The notes: generated by a model from the letters alone, not told the origin. Positions 33,548 through 42,658 are shown, counted from the stretch's first letter. The stretch is 64,000 nt of DNA from Chania multitudinisentens RB-25 (GCF_000520015.2 NZ_CP007044.2:5208001-5272000), one strand, 5' to 3'. Program-made: numbers and translations.

Positions 33548-34465
33548 ATGAAAGATTTAATCGGCTTACTGCTCAAATACATCGCTGTCGTTGCACTATT
33601 CATTGGCTATTCATCCAGTGCCCACGCCTTTGCTTGCCAAACGGCTGCTGGTGCGACCATTCCTATCGGCGGTGGCAATGCTGACGTTTATGTCACTTTG
33701 TCTCCGCAGATCGGCGTAGGTCAGAACCTGATTGTTGATTTGTCCACCCAGATATCCTGCCGTAATGATTTCCCACAAACCATAAAAGACTTTGTTTCCC
33801 TGCAAGCCGGTTCAGCCTATGGCGGCGTATTGGCTAACTTTAGGGGGAGCTTTGTTTATGGGGGGATTTCTTATCCCTTCCCGACAACGAATGAAACACA
33901 CTCCATAGAATTTAAAACTACAACTATGACGCCTTGGCCTGCTGTACTTTACCTCACGCCTATCAGCAGTGCCGGGGGGGTGGCGATAACCAGTGGTTCT
34001 TTAATCGCGATGTTAAATATGCATCAAACCAATGATAAAGGAGAATCACACCCGTATATATGGCGGATCTATGCCAACAATAACGTGGTGATCCCTACTG
34101 GGGGTTGTGACGTTTCTTCTCGTGAAGTTAACGTGACGCTGCCAGAATATCCAGGAACTGTGGCAGTGCCGTTGACGGTGCGCTGCGCCCAGAATCAAAA
34201 CCTGGCTTATTACCTGACTGGGCCAACCTCGGACGCCGCAAACACTATTTTTACCAACACCGCTTCTGCGCCAGTGGCTCAGGGGGTTGGCATCCAACTG
34301 ACTAACAGTAATGGCGTGATCACCACTAATAGGAATGTCGCGCTGGGCGTCGTCGGAACCACACCGGTCAGTTTAGGCTTGACCGCGAGCTACGCACAAA
34401 CGACCGGTCAAGTCGTGGCGGGTAATGTAACGTCAGTCGTTGGCGTGACCTTTTTGTATCCATGA
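33548..34465 (+). CDS. fimH: Type 1 fimbrial tip adhesin
   Basis: This 305-residue two-domain adhesin is strikingly like E. coli FimH: mature start FACQTAAGATIPIGGG, lectin domain to about residue 158, linker PTGGCDVS, then the pilin domain ending VVGVTFLYP. With mature numbering from Phe28, the mannose-contact residues Phe1, Asn46, Asp47, Asp54, Gln133 and Asn135 are kept. However, Tyr48 is Phe, and the loop holding Tyr137, Asp140 and Phe142 in E. coli is different and one residue shorter (QTNDKGESHPYIW). Specificity may therefore differ. No strong ribosome site precedes the ATG; translation may be coupled to fimG, 13 bases upstream. Confidence 0.94.
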   Translation: MKDLIGLLLKYIAVVALFIGYSSSAHAFACQTAAGATIPIGGGNADVYVTLSPQIGVGQNLIVDLSTQISCRNDFPQTIKDFVSLQAGSAYGGVLANFRGSFVYGGISYPFPTTNETHSIEFKTTTMTPWPAVLYLTPISSAGGVAITSGSLIAMLNMHQTNDKGESHPYIWRIYANNNVVIPTGGCDVSSREVNVTLPEYPGTVAVPLTVRCAQNQNLAYYLTGPTSDAANTIFTNTASAPVAQGVGIQLTNSNGVITTNRNVALGVVGTTPVSLGLTASYAQTTGQVVAGNVTSVVGVTFLYP

Positions 34466-34514
34466 AGGTGCTTTTAATACTGCCTACAGTAGCTTCCGTC
34501 ACATTACCGGGAGC

Positions 34515-34534
34515 AAGCTGCAAGGTTGCAGCTT
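34515..34534. terminator. Inverted repeat after fimH
   Basis: AAGCTGCAA and TTGCAGCTT are exact inverse repeats with 2 bases between, 50 bases after fimH. There is no T-tract on the + strand, so termination is only possible, not shown. Confidence 0.35.
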
Positions 34535-34588
34535 AAAAATCGATGTGTTTATAGCTGGAAATAACAACTCTGATGTTCAGGAGGAAAA

Positions 34589-35245
34589 ATGTTGCAGGTC
34601 AATCATAATAAAGACGAGTATTCGGTAGCGGGAAAATCGAAACGAATTCTTGTTGTTGAGCCATCCAGGATAAATTGGATCGGCCTGCAACGGTTACTTG
34701 GTTGTACGGGCAACGCTGAGTTAAGTTTTTGTCGGGTCAGTGAAATTACAGAAGCTAAACAGAAAATTCATGAATTCAAACCTGATGTGATCTTATTTAC
34801 CTCATTATCGCGTGGAACTGATTATCTGTTGTTATTATCCTTTTTATCAGATGTTGCCAGTTATCATCTCAATACACATTCTGTTATCTGGTTGCCGCAT
34901 GATATGGAATGGATGACTCAGCTTCTTCACGCTTTTGGGGTGACGACTGTATTAATCGATCCTGTTAACCTTTATGAAATCAGCCAATGCCTGGGTGATA
35001 AGCCGAGTAGCAACGTTGAGAAGAAAGTATGTTTGTTGGGTAAACAGGAAAGAGTCATTGCACTGGATTTTTTCCGCGGGAAAAGTGCCACAACGATTGC
35101 CAATGCAGCGGGAAAAGATGTACGAACAATCAGTACTCAAAAGAAATCAATAATTAAAAAACTGAAGATCAGAACGAATGAGGAGTTTTACCTACTTGCA
35201 GGTAAATTGATCTATTTGAACAAAATAAATAGACAGGAGTGGTGA
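34589..35245 (+). CDS. LuxR/FimZ-type regulator with degenerate receiver (first of two)
   Basis: This 218-residue regulator has a receiver-like N domain (RILVVEPSRINWIGLQRLL... KPDVILFTSLSRG) and a C-terminal LuxR-type helix-turn-helix (GKSATTIANAAGKDVRTISTQKKSIIKKLKIRTNEEFY). The HTH follows the FimZ/FimW/RcsB pattern. The position of the phosphorylated Asp in receivers is occupied by Thr (VILFT), so control by a kinase is unlikely. AGGAGG lies upstream of the ATG. It follows the fim operon and probably regulates it. Confidence 0.8.
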   Translation: MLQVNHNKDEYSVAGKSKRILVVEPSRINWIGLQRLLGCTGNAELSFCRVSEITEAKQKIHEFKPDVILFTSLSRGTDYLLLLSFLSDVASYHLNTHSVIWLPHDMEWMTQLLHAFGVTTVLIDPVNLYEISQCLGDKPSSNVEKKVCLLGKQERVIALDFFRGKSATTIANAAGKDVRTISTQKKSIIKKLKIRTNEEFYLLAGKLIYLNKINRQEW

Positions 35246-35251
35246 GACACT

Positions 35252-35866
35252 GTGAAAAAAATAATGATTATGCATCCATGCATTCTTACCTGGAGTGGAT
35301 TATATCAGTTATTCAGGCAGAAACTGCCTGGCGTTGATATTGTACAAGCGCATTCTGTTTATGATGTGGCCTTCAGTGATGATTTATACAATATTGATCT
35401 GATCGTCAGTGAACTATACGGCCTGAATGAAAATATCCGTCTGGGGGTGAAACTGCTGTCATTCGCTCAAGCCAGCAGGGAGGATAAACCGCTGCTTATT
35501 ATGACAGATGTGCCAGGAAAGCAGGTGGCTAAGTGTCTGGGTCATCTACCTGAAGCCTCATTTATTGCTTTATCTGAAGATATTCCTCAGCTAGCCAATC
35601 AGGTTGATTTGGTTTTGGCTGGCAATGTTGTCACCAGCCCGTGCCTATGCACTGCACAGGGGGTGAGCGTATTCAATACCGATGTCAAACCATTCTCCGA
35701 CTCAGAAATAAAGGTTTATCATTTATTGCAAGAAGGCTTCAGTATCACACAGATAGCGAAAAAGATTTCCCGCAGCGTCAAGACCGTGAGTTCACATAAA
35801 CGTAGCATGATGGGAAAGCTCGGAATTGATAGTGAAGTAGAGCTTTATGCCTGTTTTAATAAATAA
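35252..35866 (+). CDS. LuxR/FimZ-type regulator with degenerate receiver (second of two)
   Basis: This 204-residue regulator lies 6 bases after the first and starts with GTG (AGGAGTGG upstream). The receiver-like part begins KKIMIMHPCILTWSGLYQLF, and the phospho-Asp position in DLIVSELYG is Glu, a residue that can mimic phosphorylation. The C-terminal HTH (FSITQIAKKISRSVKTVSSHKRSMMGKLGIDSEVELY) is close to FimZ/RcsB. The two proteins could act as a pair, as FimY/FimZ/FimW do in Salmonella; this is inference. Confidence 0.8.
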   Translation: MKKIMIMHPCILTWSGLYQLFRQKLPGVDIVQAHSVYDVAFSDDLYNIDLIVSELYGLNENIRLGVKLLSFAQASREDKPLLIMTDVPGKQVAKCLGHLPEASFIALSEDIPQLANQVDLVLAGNVVTSPCLCTAQGVSVFNTDVKPFSDSEIKVYHLLQEGFSITQIAKKISRSVKTVSSHKRSMMGKLGIDSEVELYACFNK

Positions 35867-36540
35867 TGGCATATTGATTATTGCCAGACGCGGAGATCGC
35901 TGAAGCCCCGGAAATATTAAAAAGAGCGTGGGAGTAAAATGGGTATGCTTACACGCCTGCTGACAAAGGAGTTCGGCCGCTCTAAGACCAACGTATTCTC
36001 CGACGTTGGCGCGAACACCTAGAGCCACTCAAACATGATATTGCTAGATTGCTGGGTCACTATGAAGCTACGGCGCAGAAAAACCGTTACGGCGTTGTGT
36101 TACAAAGGCTGTGGGACAGCCTCCAATTGCAATTACAAGTACGTGACAACGGGTACACAGCGGAGGCGTGACGTGATGCGCCGCAAGCTACTGGCTCATA
36201 TGCTATAAGAATTGGAAAGCCTCGCCGTATATGAGTTTGTCAGCACTCATCCGGGGCTGGTCTGCGCGTTAGAGCACGATAGATTTGTTTCTTATGAGAA
36301 GGTGGATGATGGGGATCATCCGTTCTTGAAGATTGTGTTGAAGAATGAAGCTCGCCACTGACAGGAGTGACAATTGCCTACCACACTGTTTCTCGATCAT
36401 AACGAGATATAACCAAGACGGCCCTCAGAAAATCCCGGTTGTTGCCGCTTTCTCCATGCATTAAAATACTTTATATATAAATCATTATTTTATATAAATT
36501 AATATTGAAATATTCACATAATCAATAAGGAAATGTGAAC
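35867..36540. other. 674-base gap between fimbrial and type VI blocks
   Basis: It holds protein-like fragments in two frames from about 35940 to 36361 (listed separately) and then an AT-rich stretch (36450-36530) that should carry the vgrG promoter. AAGGAAA at 36527 serves vgrG. Confidence 0.6.
35940..36361 (+). pseudogene. Decayed gene fragments of unknown identity
   Basis: Three protein-like pieces lie in series. MGMLTRLLTKEFGRSKTNVFSDVGANT (35940-36022) runs to a stop. A shifted frame then reads RRWREHLEPLKHDIARLLGHYEA... from 36001 to a stop at about 36172. From ATG 36176, MRRKLLAHML is followed by a TAA and then, in the same frame, ELESLAVYEFVSTHPGLVCALEHDRF... to a stop at 36361. The pattern suggests one or two old genes broken by frameshift and nonsense changes. 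I do not recognise the family. Confidence 0.4.
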
Positions 36541-38523
36541 ATGGATGCGAGTGGCCTACGGTTTACGTTGAGTGTGGGGGATCTGCCACCTAAAACCTTC
36601 GTGGTGGCGAGTTTTACGTTGCATGAGCAATTCTCTACACTTTTCACGCTCGAACTTGAGGTAGCCAGTACCAGCCCCAGTGTGGAATTCCGTTCAATTC
36701 TGGACAATACTGCCACGCTGACCATTTGGCGTGAAACAGAAGTACAACGTATCGTCAATGGTATTGTCATCTCCGTTGAGCAAGGCGATACCGGACTTCA
36801 TCAAACCCGTTACCGACTCAGTGTACGCCCCGCGCTCTGGCGAGCAGGGTTAAGGCAAAACTCGCGTATTTTCCAGCAACAGGGTTTTCAAGACATTCTG
36901 GAAACCTTGATGAAAGAAAACAACATTATTGACTATGCTCATGCTTTTCGTTATCCCCATGCAGCCCGGGAGTTTTGTGTCCAATATAACGAAAGCGACC
37001 TTGATTTCCTTCATCGCATGGCGGCAGAAGAAGGCATTTATTACTTCTTCGAGCATGAGAATGGTAAACACCGGCTAGTCTTTGCCGATGATAACATCAT
37101 CGTGAATGAGGGGCCGACGCTACCTTACTACCCAGACCAGCAACAAACCTCACTCAATGAGCCTTGTATTACCACCTTCAAGCGCCGGGAAAGTCTGCGC
37201 CCTTCGGACGTGTTGCTGAAGGATTACACCTTCAAAGATCCCCAATGGGCAGCAGAATTCGACGAGTATGCCCGTGATATGGAACATCAACCCGGCAAGT
37301 ATCTCCATTACGATTACCCTGGCCGCTATAAAAGCACCGGACCAGACGGGGAAAAGTTTGCACAGTGGCGCATTCAGGCACTGCGTAATGACGCCCATCA
37401 GGGCGAAGGGGCGAGTAATTGTCCTGCCCTGCAACCCGGTGTGCGCTTTACTCTGGAAAACCATCCGCTAGACATGTTGAATACACACTGGCAAATCACC
37501 CAGGCTATCCACACAGGGCAACAACCTCAGGCTCTGGAGACTGTCTCAGGAGGTCAAGGGACGACCCTAACCAGCCAGTTTGCGTTTATTCCCAACAACC
37601 AGACATGGCGTCCGCTTTCGCTGCCAAAACCGCGCATTGATGGTGCTCAGATTGCCATTGTCACGGGGCCACCCTCTGAAGAAATTTATTGCGATGAACT
37701 TGGGCGGGTCAAGGTGCGTTTTCTGTGGGATCGTTCAGGGAAAACAGATGATACCAGCTCTTGTTGGATACGAGTATCCCAACCTTGGGCAGGCACCCGG
37801 TGGGGGATGTCTGCTATTCCCCGCATTGGCCATGAAGTTATCGTGGAGTTTCTGAACGGCGACCCCGACCAGCCGGTGATCATCGGGCGTACCTATCATG
37901 TCAACAATCGGACCCCTGGTGGTTTGCCCGTAACCAAAACCCAGATGACGATACGATCCAAAACCCATAAAGGTGAAGGGTTCAACGAACTGCGTTTTGA
38001 AGATGAAAAAGATAAAGAAGAAGTGTTCATCCACGCGCAAAAAAACCTGGCGTTCAAGGTTCTCAATTCACAAGATGCACAAATCGGCTATAACCGCACA
38101 ACCCAAATTGGTCACGATGATGAATTGGCCATTGCCCATGACCGTAAAGTCACGGTAGAAGGCCAGCAAGATCACAAAACACAGGGTGACTATCGTGAAT
38201 GGGTCGTGGGTGATAAAAACTTGCGTGTCAGTGGCGATGTTGCCCAACTGATAGAGGGAGTACTGTCTGCTAAAGTATCGCGTGACATCACCGTGCAAAG
38301 TGACAGCAAAATCACATTGCGTGTCGCAGGCAGTATGGTAGTGATCCATGCTGGAGGCGTGGATATCAAAGGCCCTAATGTTAATGTCAATGGGCCAGCG
38401 AGTCCTGGTGAACTTGTGTTACCCGCCAGCCCGGCTATTTTAGCGGTAGCGGCGAAGCGTGGCTCAATGTTTGTTGCTCATTGTCCAAAAAGCGAGCAAA
38501 CGGCACCAGGAGGGGATAAATGA
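36541..38523 (+). CDS. vgrG: Type VI secretion spike protein VgrG
   Basis: This 660-residue TssI/VgrG trimerises to form the T6SS puncturing spike. The gp27-like part covers about residues 1-370 (FCVQYNESDLDFLHRMAAEEGIYYFFEHE), then the OB-fold gp5 region (VTGPPSEEIYCDELGRVKVRFLWDR, CWIRVSQPWAGTRWGMSAIPRIGHEVIVEFLNGDPDQPVIIGR) and a short beta-helix with repeated valine-glycine strands to the end. There is no C-terminal effector extension. ATG 36541 is preferred to GTG 36535 by spacing from AAGGAA. The stop overlaps the adaptor gene start. No other structural T6SS genes are in the window, so this is an orphan vgrG module. Confidence 0.95.
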   Translation: MDASGLRFTLSVGDLPPKTFVVASFTLHEQFSTLFTLELEVASTSPSVEFRSILDNTATLTIWRETEVQRIVNGIVISVEQGDTGLHQTRYRLSVRPALWRAGLRQNSRIFQQQGFQDILETLMKENNIIDYAHAFRYPHAAREFCVQYNESDLDFLHRMAAEEGIYYFFEHENGKHRLVFADDNIIVNEGPTLPYYPDQQQTSLNEPCITTFKRRESLRPSDVLLKDYTFKDPQWAAEFDEYARDMEHQPGKYLHYDYPGRYKSTGPDGEKFAQWRIQALRNDAHQGEGASNCPALQPGVRFTLENHPLDMLNTHWQITQAIHTGQQPQALETVSGGQGTTLTSQFAFIPNNQTWRPLSLPKPRIDGAQIAIVTGPPSEEIYCDELGRVKVRFLWDRSGKTDDTSSCWIRVSQPWAGTRWGMSAIPRIGHEVIVEFLNGDPDQPVIIGRTYHVNNRTPGGLPVTKTQMTIRSKTHKGEGFNELRFEDEKDKEEVFIHAQKNLAFKVLNSQDAQIGYNRTTQIGHDDELAIAHDRKVTVEGQQDHKTQGDYREWVVGDKNLRVSGDVAQLIEGVLSAKVSRDITVQSDSKITLRVAGSMVVIHAGGVDIKGPNVNVNGPASPGELVLPASPAILAVAAKRGSMFVAHCPKSEQTAPGGDK

Positions 38524-39494
38524 ACCCGCCAGTACCATCACAAACCGCGACACGTTATCTCGCCACGCCAGAGCGGGCAGAAGCCACCGAATATGCGATT
38601 GTTGATGCAGGGGTAGAACCAGCCTTATTCGACATGTTGGAGCAATTCACCCCGCTGGTCAGTTGCCTGTACGCTGAACCCTTGCAACCGGAGATCGCCC
38701 AACTAGCCCCCTATCTGATCCTATTAACTCCCGCAGTGAAAAACTGGTTGGAAAATAACACGACCCCTTGGGGGATACTGTTTACCAGTGCGGCAGACAT
38801 GAAAACGGTACGCCAACATCTGCGTAAATACTTGCAGATAAAGATACCGGTAGAAGCCAAGCCTGTGTTTTTCCGTTATTACGACCCGCGTAATTTTTGG
38901 GCATTTCTCAGTGCGTTAGAAGCCTGGCAGCAACACCTATTTCTTGGGCCTTTGCTCAGCGTAACCACCTATTACCCAAGCCGACAACAGCAAGATTTCA
39001 GCACACTGCATCATCAATATCCATCGAATATCAAACTGTATAAAAAGCTGTTTGAACTTTCGCCGGAACAATACCAGTATCTGTGTCAGCAAGAGCAGGA
39101 AAAATATCTGGTAGAACTGTGTCTTAACGCCAAAAAGTGGCGGCAGCAAGCCGTGCAGGCGCAGCAAGAAACTGATAATAAACGCTATGATATTCCGTTT
39201 GACCCCAGATTGTTACCCGACACACTTCTTGAGCGGGTTCCTGATATTCAGGCAATTGAACGTGACTGGGAGCGTGCGATCCGGGATCTGTATGCCTTTT
39301 GTCAGCAACACAACATCACCGATCATCGTTCGGTGTATGGTTTGATCTATCTGTTTTGTCAGCAACCCAAAGCGAGCCTTGATGCCTGGCCAGACAGTTG
39401 GTATCAACATTTGTCCGATCTGCGTTTACCCGGCTATTTTCGAGTTGAATCATTATTACTTGAACAACTGGGCTATCTTCCTACGATAGAATAA
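38520..39494 (+). CDS. DUF4123 T6SS effector adaptor
   Basis: This 324-residue protein has the DUF4123 (Tap/TEC) pattern: ATEYAIVDAGVEPALFDMLEQ, CLYAEPLQPEIAQLAPYLILLT, and FRYYDPRNFWAFLSALEAWQQHLFLGPL. Such adaptors load a specific effector on the VgrG encoded beside them and are not secreted with it. ATGA overlap with vgrG shows tight coupling, and the cargo gene follows after 27 bases. The C-terminal half (about 200-324) is more variable and probably contacts the cargo. Confidence 0.88.
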   Translation: MNPPVPSQTATRYLATPERAEATEYAIVDAGVEPALFDMLEQFTPLVSCLYAEPLQPEIAQLAPYLILLTPAVKNWLENNTTPWGILFTSAADMKTVRQHLRKYLQIKIPVEAKPVFFRYYDPRNFWAFLSALEAWQQHLFLGPLLSVTTYYPSRQQQDFSTLHHQYPSNIKLYKKLFELSPEQYQYLCQQEQEKYLVELCLNAKKWRQQAVQAQQETDNKRYDIPFDPRLLPDTLLERVPDIQAIERDWERAIRDLYAFCQQHNITDHRSVYGLIYLFCQQPKASLDAWPDSWYQHLSDLRLPGYFRVESLLLEQLGYLPTIE

Positions 39495-39521
39495 CCAATA
39501 GGGATATTAAGGAATATTACC

Positions 39522-41204
39522 ATGGCAGAGATATCAACCCGTGCCGGAAGCCCACTGTGCGACTGCGATACCCCCGATTCCTGTGTACACAAAGTCGTAT
39601 TGAGTGATGGTCAAATCAGCAAGACCTACCCTATTGACCCCCGGCCAAGGCTGGTGGTTTATGACGAGGGTGAAGGCGTTGACGTGGAGATCACTATCGA
39701 GGGGAAATGCAGTAAACCTGCTTGCCCACAGGCGAAACTCCAATATCCCGTCAACAATGTCGTCAACGAAAAGCCTCTGCACAATTCCCTGGTGAATAAA
39801 GAAAAAGTCTATTACAAACCGCAAACTAGCAGCGATGAACTGGAGTACTGGCAAAAGATCACGCCGTTTGAGTATTTCGCCAATGCGGTCAACCCGATAG
39901 ATCTATTCCAGGCTCCCCATGAATACAGTGTGGTCACCACCGGCTGCCATAGTTGTGATATTCGCGGCAAGATAGATGTTTATCCTGCCAGTGCATTCTA
40001 CATTGAGACCGGTTTTAGCTACGAGTACGACAGCGGCTCGCGCAGTGTGAAAGAGCGACGTGATGAACAGATAAAGAATAATCTACGAATGCGTGAGGGA
40101 AGGACTTTACCACAAGATAGGAATAAACTGCGTAACGGCTGGACACTGCATACCGATGCATTTTACGTCAGCCAGCAAGTAAAATTGGATGTGAGTTTCA
40201 AGCTGGAGATTGCCGGTAAAGAATACTCAAAAGAAATCAGTGCAAACGTCTGGAAAAAACGCACCACCTCAAGAAGTCTTGAAACCATCAGTAAAATGAA
40301 AACATTACTGACCGGCATGGAAAAATATCTTATGCCCTCGCCGGGGAGCGGCGGGAATACCCGTGCTTATCCCGTTGCCAGCCTCACATTGCTACCGTTG
40401 AATGCCGGGTTATGTTACAGCTATCGATGCGATGACAGCACTATCGGCCCCAGTCATTTCTTTGGCGTGACCGCTGCACCTTTCTTTGGGGCCAAATTCA
40501 AAATCGATTTGATTCAGGTGATCGCCGCCTATTGCAAGATTGACGCCATTGTTTCAGAGATGCGCAAGGTGATGGCGAAACGAAGTGAAGATGACACATT
40601 TTCTGCCGACGTGGATTGCTACCTGGAAATCAGTGGGGATGTTCACCTTAAAATCGGGGCATTGCATCAACAGGAGAAATGGAGTTTTTATCACGATGAA
40701 GGCAATAAGCTGGAGTTTGGATTAGTGGGCCACATCAGTGCCGCGATAAAAACCAAAGTGCTGATTGCCGAAGTAGCCCTTGATGCCAAAGCTGAAATAG
40801 AAACCAAAGGGCGTTTTGAGCTGGATGATAATGATGGTAAAGGACTCGATCTGGTTGCTGCACATGATGGTATCTCAGCGGTATTGATGCTAAAAGCTGA
40901 ATTAACTGTTGATGTTGGTAAACAAGAAAGCGCTCCGGGATCCAATAAATCTTTGAGCACTGGAGGCGAAACTGCATTTATCATTGCCGATAAGTTGGAA
41001 ACCAAAAAATCTGCATGTCGAGTCAATTTATTTGGTCAATCACGCATGGTGGCTAAACCGGCAATAGAAAGTGGTTTATCAATTCCTAGCCATACTGTAG
41101 GAGCATACCCTTACAAGGATGGAGCGATTCTTGGTACCCAACACACGAGCCAAGGTAATACTACGACCAGCAATTATCCGATTTATAAACCAGGCAAGGC
41201 ATAA
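39522..41204 (+). CDS. Unrecognised cargo protein, candidate T6SS effector
   Basis: I do not recognise the fold of this 560-residue protein. By position, directly after vgrG and its DUF4123 adaptor and before an exported partner, it is a candidate toxin. The N terminus is cysteine-rich (CDCDTPDSC at 13-21, CSKPAC near 63, CHSCD near 145), which suggests a metal site or disulfides. The rest alternates polar and hydrophobic residues in a beta-rich manner with no signal peptide and no evident catalytic motif (no GxSxG, HExxH or HNH). AAGGAA is spaced 7 bases from the ATG. A membrane-active mode is possible but unproved. Confidence 0.6.
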   Translation: MAEISTRAGSPLCDCDTPDSCVHKVVLSDGQISKTYPIDPRPRLVVYDEGEGVDVEITIEGKCSKPACPQAKLQYPVNNVVNEKPLHNSLVNKEKVYYKPQTSSDELEYWQKITPFEYFANAVNPIDLFQAPHEYSVVTTGCHSCDIRGKIDVYPASAFYIETGFSYEYDSGSRSVKERRDEQIKNNLRMREGRTLPQDRNKLRNGWTLHTDAFYVSQQVKLDVSFKLEIAGKEYSKEISANVWKKRTTSRSLETISKMKTLLTGMEKYLMPSPGSGGNTRAYPVASLTLLPLNAGLCYSYRCDDSTIGPSHFFGVTAAPFFGAKFKIDLIQVIAAYCKIDAIVSEMRKVMAKRSEDDTFSADVDCYLEISGDVHLKIGALHQQEKWSFYHDEGNKLEFGLVGHISAAIKTKVLIAEVALDAKAEIETKGRFELDDNDGKGLDLVAAHDGISAVLMLKAELTVDVGKQESAPGSNKSLSTGGETAFIIADKLETKKSACRVNLFGQSRMVAKPAIESGLSIPSHTVGAYPYKDGAILGTQHTSQGNTTTSNYPIYKPGKA

Positions 41205-41230
41205 TATTAGCAAGAAAAAAGGAACCAGTA

Positions 41231-42235
41231 ATGAAAAATAAATTAGCATTAATTTTATGTTTATTAGGAGGAATGATGCCAATAGCCAATGCTCAGGCGG
41301 ATAAAATAATTTATCGTAGTGTTTTCGATATGAAATACGCATTTTGTAGTATTAAAACTAATGGTGTAGTCGGCCAAGATAACCGTGATAGTGCTGGTAA
41401 TGGTAGAGGATTTGGTACAGGTAGCACCTCCTCTATTTTATTGATGGAAAACGGCGAAAATGATATCGCTATTGAAATGGCCTCAATGAACTGGTTTGAT
41501 CAAAAAGTAAAGGATGATGATAAAAACAGCTTTCGCAAAGATGCCTACTGCAATCTAGACTTGATAAAATATAATAAACAAGGTTCGCAGACTATCAGTA
41601 ATATCAAGATCACGATTGATGATACTGGAAAGCCAACAGCAAAAAATTCGGCAATCCCTGAAAAATATCAATCGATTAATCAACCGATTGTCGAACAACA
41701 TCTAACAGGGTTTGAAATAAAACCAGGGGTTGTGAAAGGTAATCCCTATGCAGCACTTTGGTTTCCTAAAGGGATGGAAATATATGAGTTTAGCCGAAAA
41801 GTGACAGCAGATGGTCTGCCTGAATGGCCCTGGGTAAAAGCTACACCCTATACAGATACACCAGAGCAGCGACAACTATTACAACAAGCCTATGAGGAAT
41901 TGTGGCAAGCCTTTAATAAGAAAGATATGAATAAAATAAAAAAGCTTATGGCATTATCTTTCCAAGCCTTCGCTTATGTGACTGACTCTACCGAAGATGA
42001 GATCCTCCGAGACAGAGCATTCTACGAGCATATTAAAGGAAGGGGTTTTAAGATGACCCCTATTAACTGGGATGCTTATGAGGTTAAGGTAATGAATAAA
42101 GGCCGAATGGTTAGGCTAATTAATAAATCTCAGCCTGAGTATTCCCCCATTTCATTTGATCATGACGATGATGGATATTCATCAACATCACCATTTTTTT
42201 CTCTAATTAACGGACGTTTCGTGGTGGTTTTATAA
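41231..42235 (+). CDS. Exported protein, candidate immunity protein
   Basis: This 334-residue protein has a clear Sec signal peptide (MKNKLALILCLLGGMMPIANA, cleavage near residue 22). The mature part is charged, of low GC and not recognised. The position right after the candidate effector and the periplasmic location fit an immunity protein against a toxin acting in the periplasm or on the membrane. AAGGAA precedes the ATG. The lower GC compared with vgrG is typical of immunity genes that travel with effectors. Other roles cannot be excluded. Confidence 0.55.
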   Translation: MKNKLALILCLLGGMMPIANAQADKIIYRSVFDMKYAFCSIKTNGVVGQDNRDSAGNGRGFGTGSTSSILLMENGENDIAIEMASMNWFDQKVKDDDKNSFRKDAYCNLDLIKYNKQGSQTISNIKITIDDTGKPTAKNSAIPEKYQSINQPIVEQHLTGFEIKPGVVKGNPYAALWFPKGMEIYEFSRKVTADGLPEWPWVKATPYTDTPEQRQLLQQAYEELWQAFNKKDMNKIKKLMALSFQAFAYVTDSTEDEILRDRAFYEHIKGRGFKMTPINWDAYEVKVMNKGRMVRLINKSQPEYSPISFDHDDDGYSSTSPFFSLINGRFVVVL

Positions 42236-42353
42236 TATATAGCCTTCAATGGCCAGTTATGATTTTGTAATGTACTGGCCTTTGATGAGATATAAAAATC
42301 ATCTTTAAGTTGATTTGCGCTCACAATAATACACAACTCAAAAAGGAACCTAT

Positions 42354-42617
42354 ATGGCCAAACCCGTGATCGTACTAGGTGATAAAACTGACCATGGTGG
42401 CACCGTAACGACCGCCTGCTCAGGATTTAAAAATCAAGGGGCTCTGGTTGCTTGTGAGGGGGATACTGTCGTGTGTCCGCAACATGGTACAACAGTGATC
42501 GTCGGTCACGCCCAAGGGTTTAGTGTTGGTGGGAAAAATATCGCTCGTGAAGGAGATAAAACCAGTTGCGGTGCTTCTTTAATCGCTAGCAAGCACAGCC
42601 TTAAGCATGGCGGGTAG
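42354..42617 (+). CDS. PAAR-domain spike-tip protein
   Basis: This 87-residue single-domain PAAR protein caps the VgrG spike and helps sharpen or load it. The glycine-rich repeats of the fold are visible: VLGDKTDHGGTVTTACSG, ALVACEGDTVVCPQHGTTVI and NIAREGDKTSCGASLIA, with His/Cys residues for the tip metal. No effector extension is present. AAGGAA precedes the ATG at a spacing like that of the exported partner gene. It closes the T6SS module. Confidence 0.9.
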   Translation: MAKPVIVLGDKTDHGGTVTTACSGFKNQGALVACEGDTVVCPQHGTTVIVGHAQGFSVGGKNIAREGDKTSCGASLIASKHSLKHGG

Positions 42618-42658
42618 CAGGGACACTTCAGCTTTTTTGGGGATCGCCTTGATTAACA

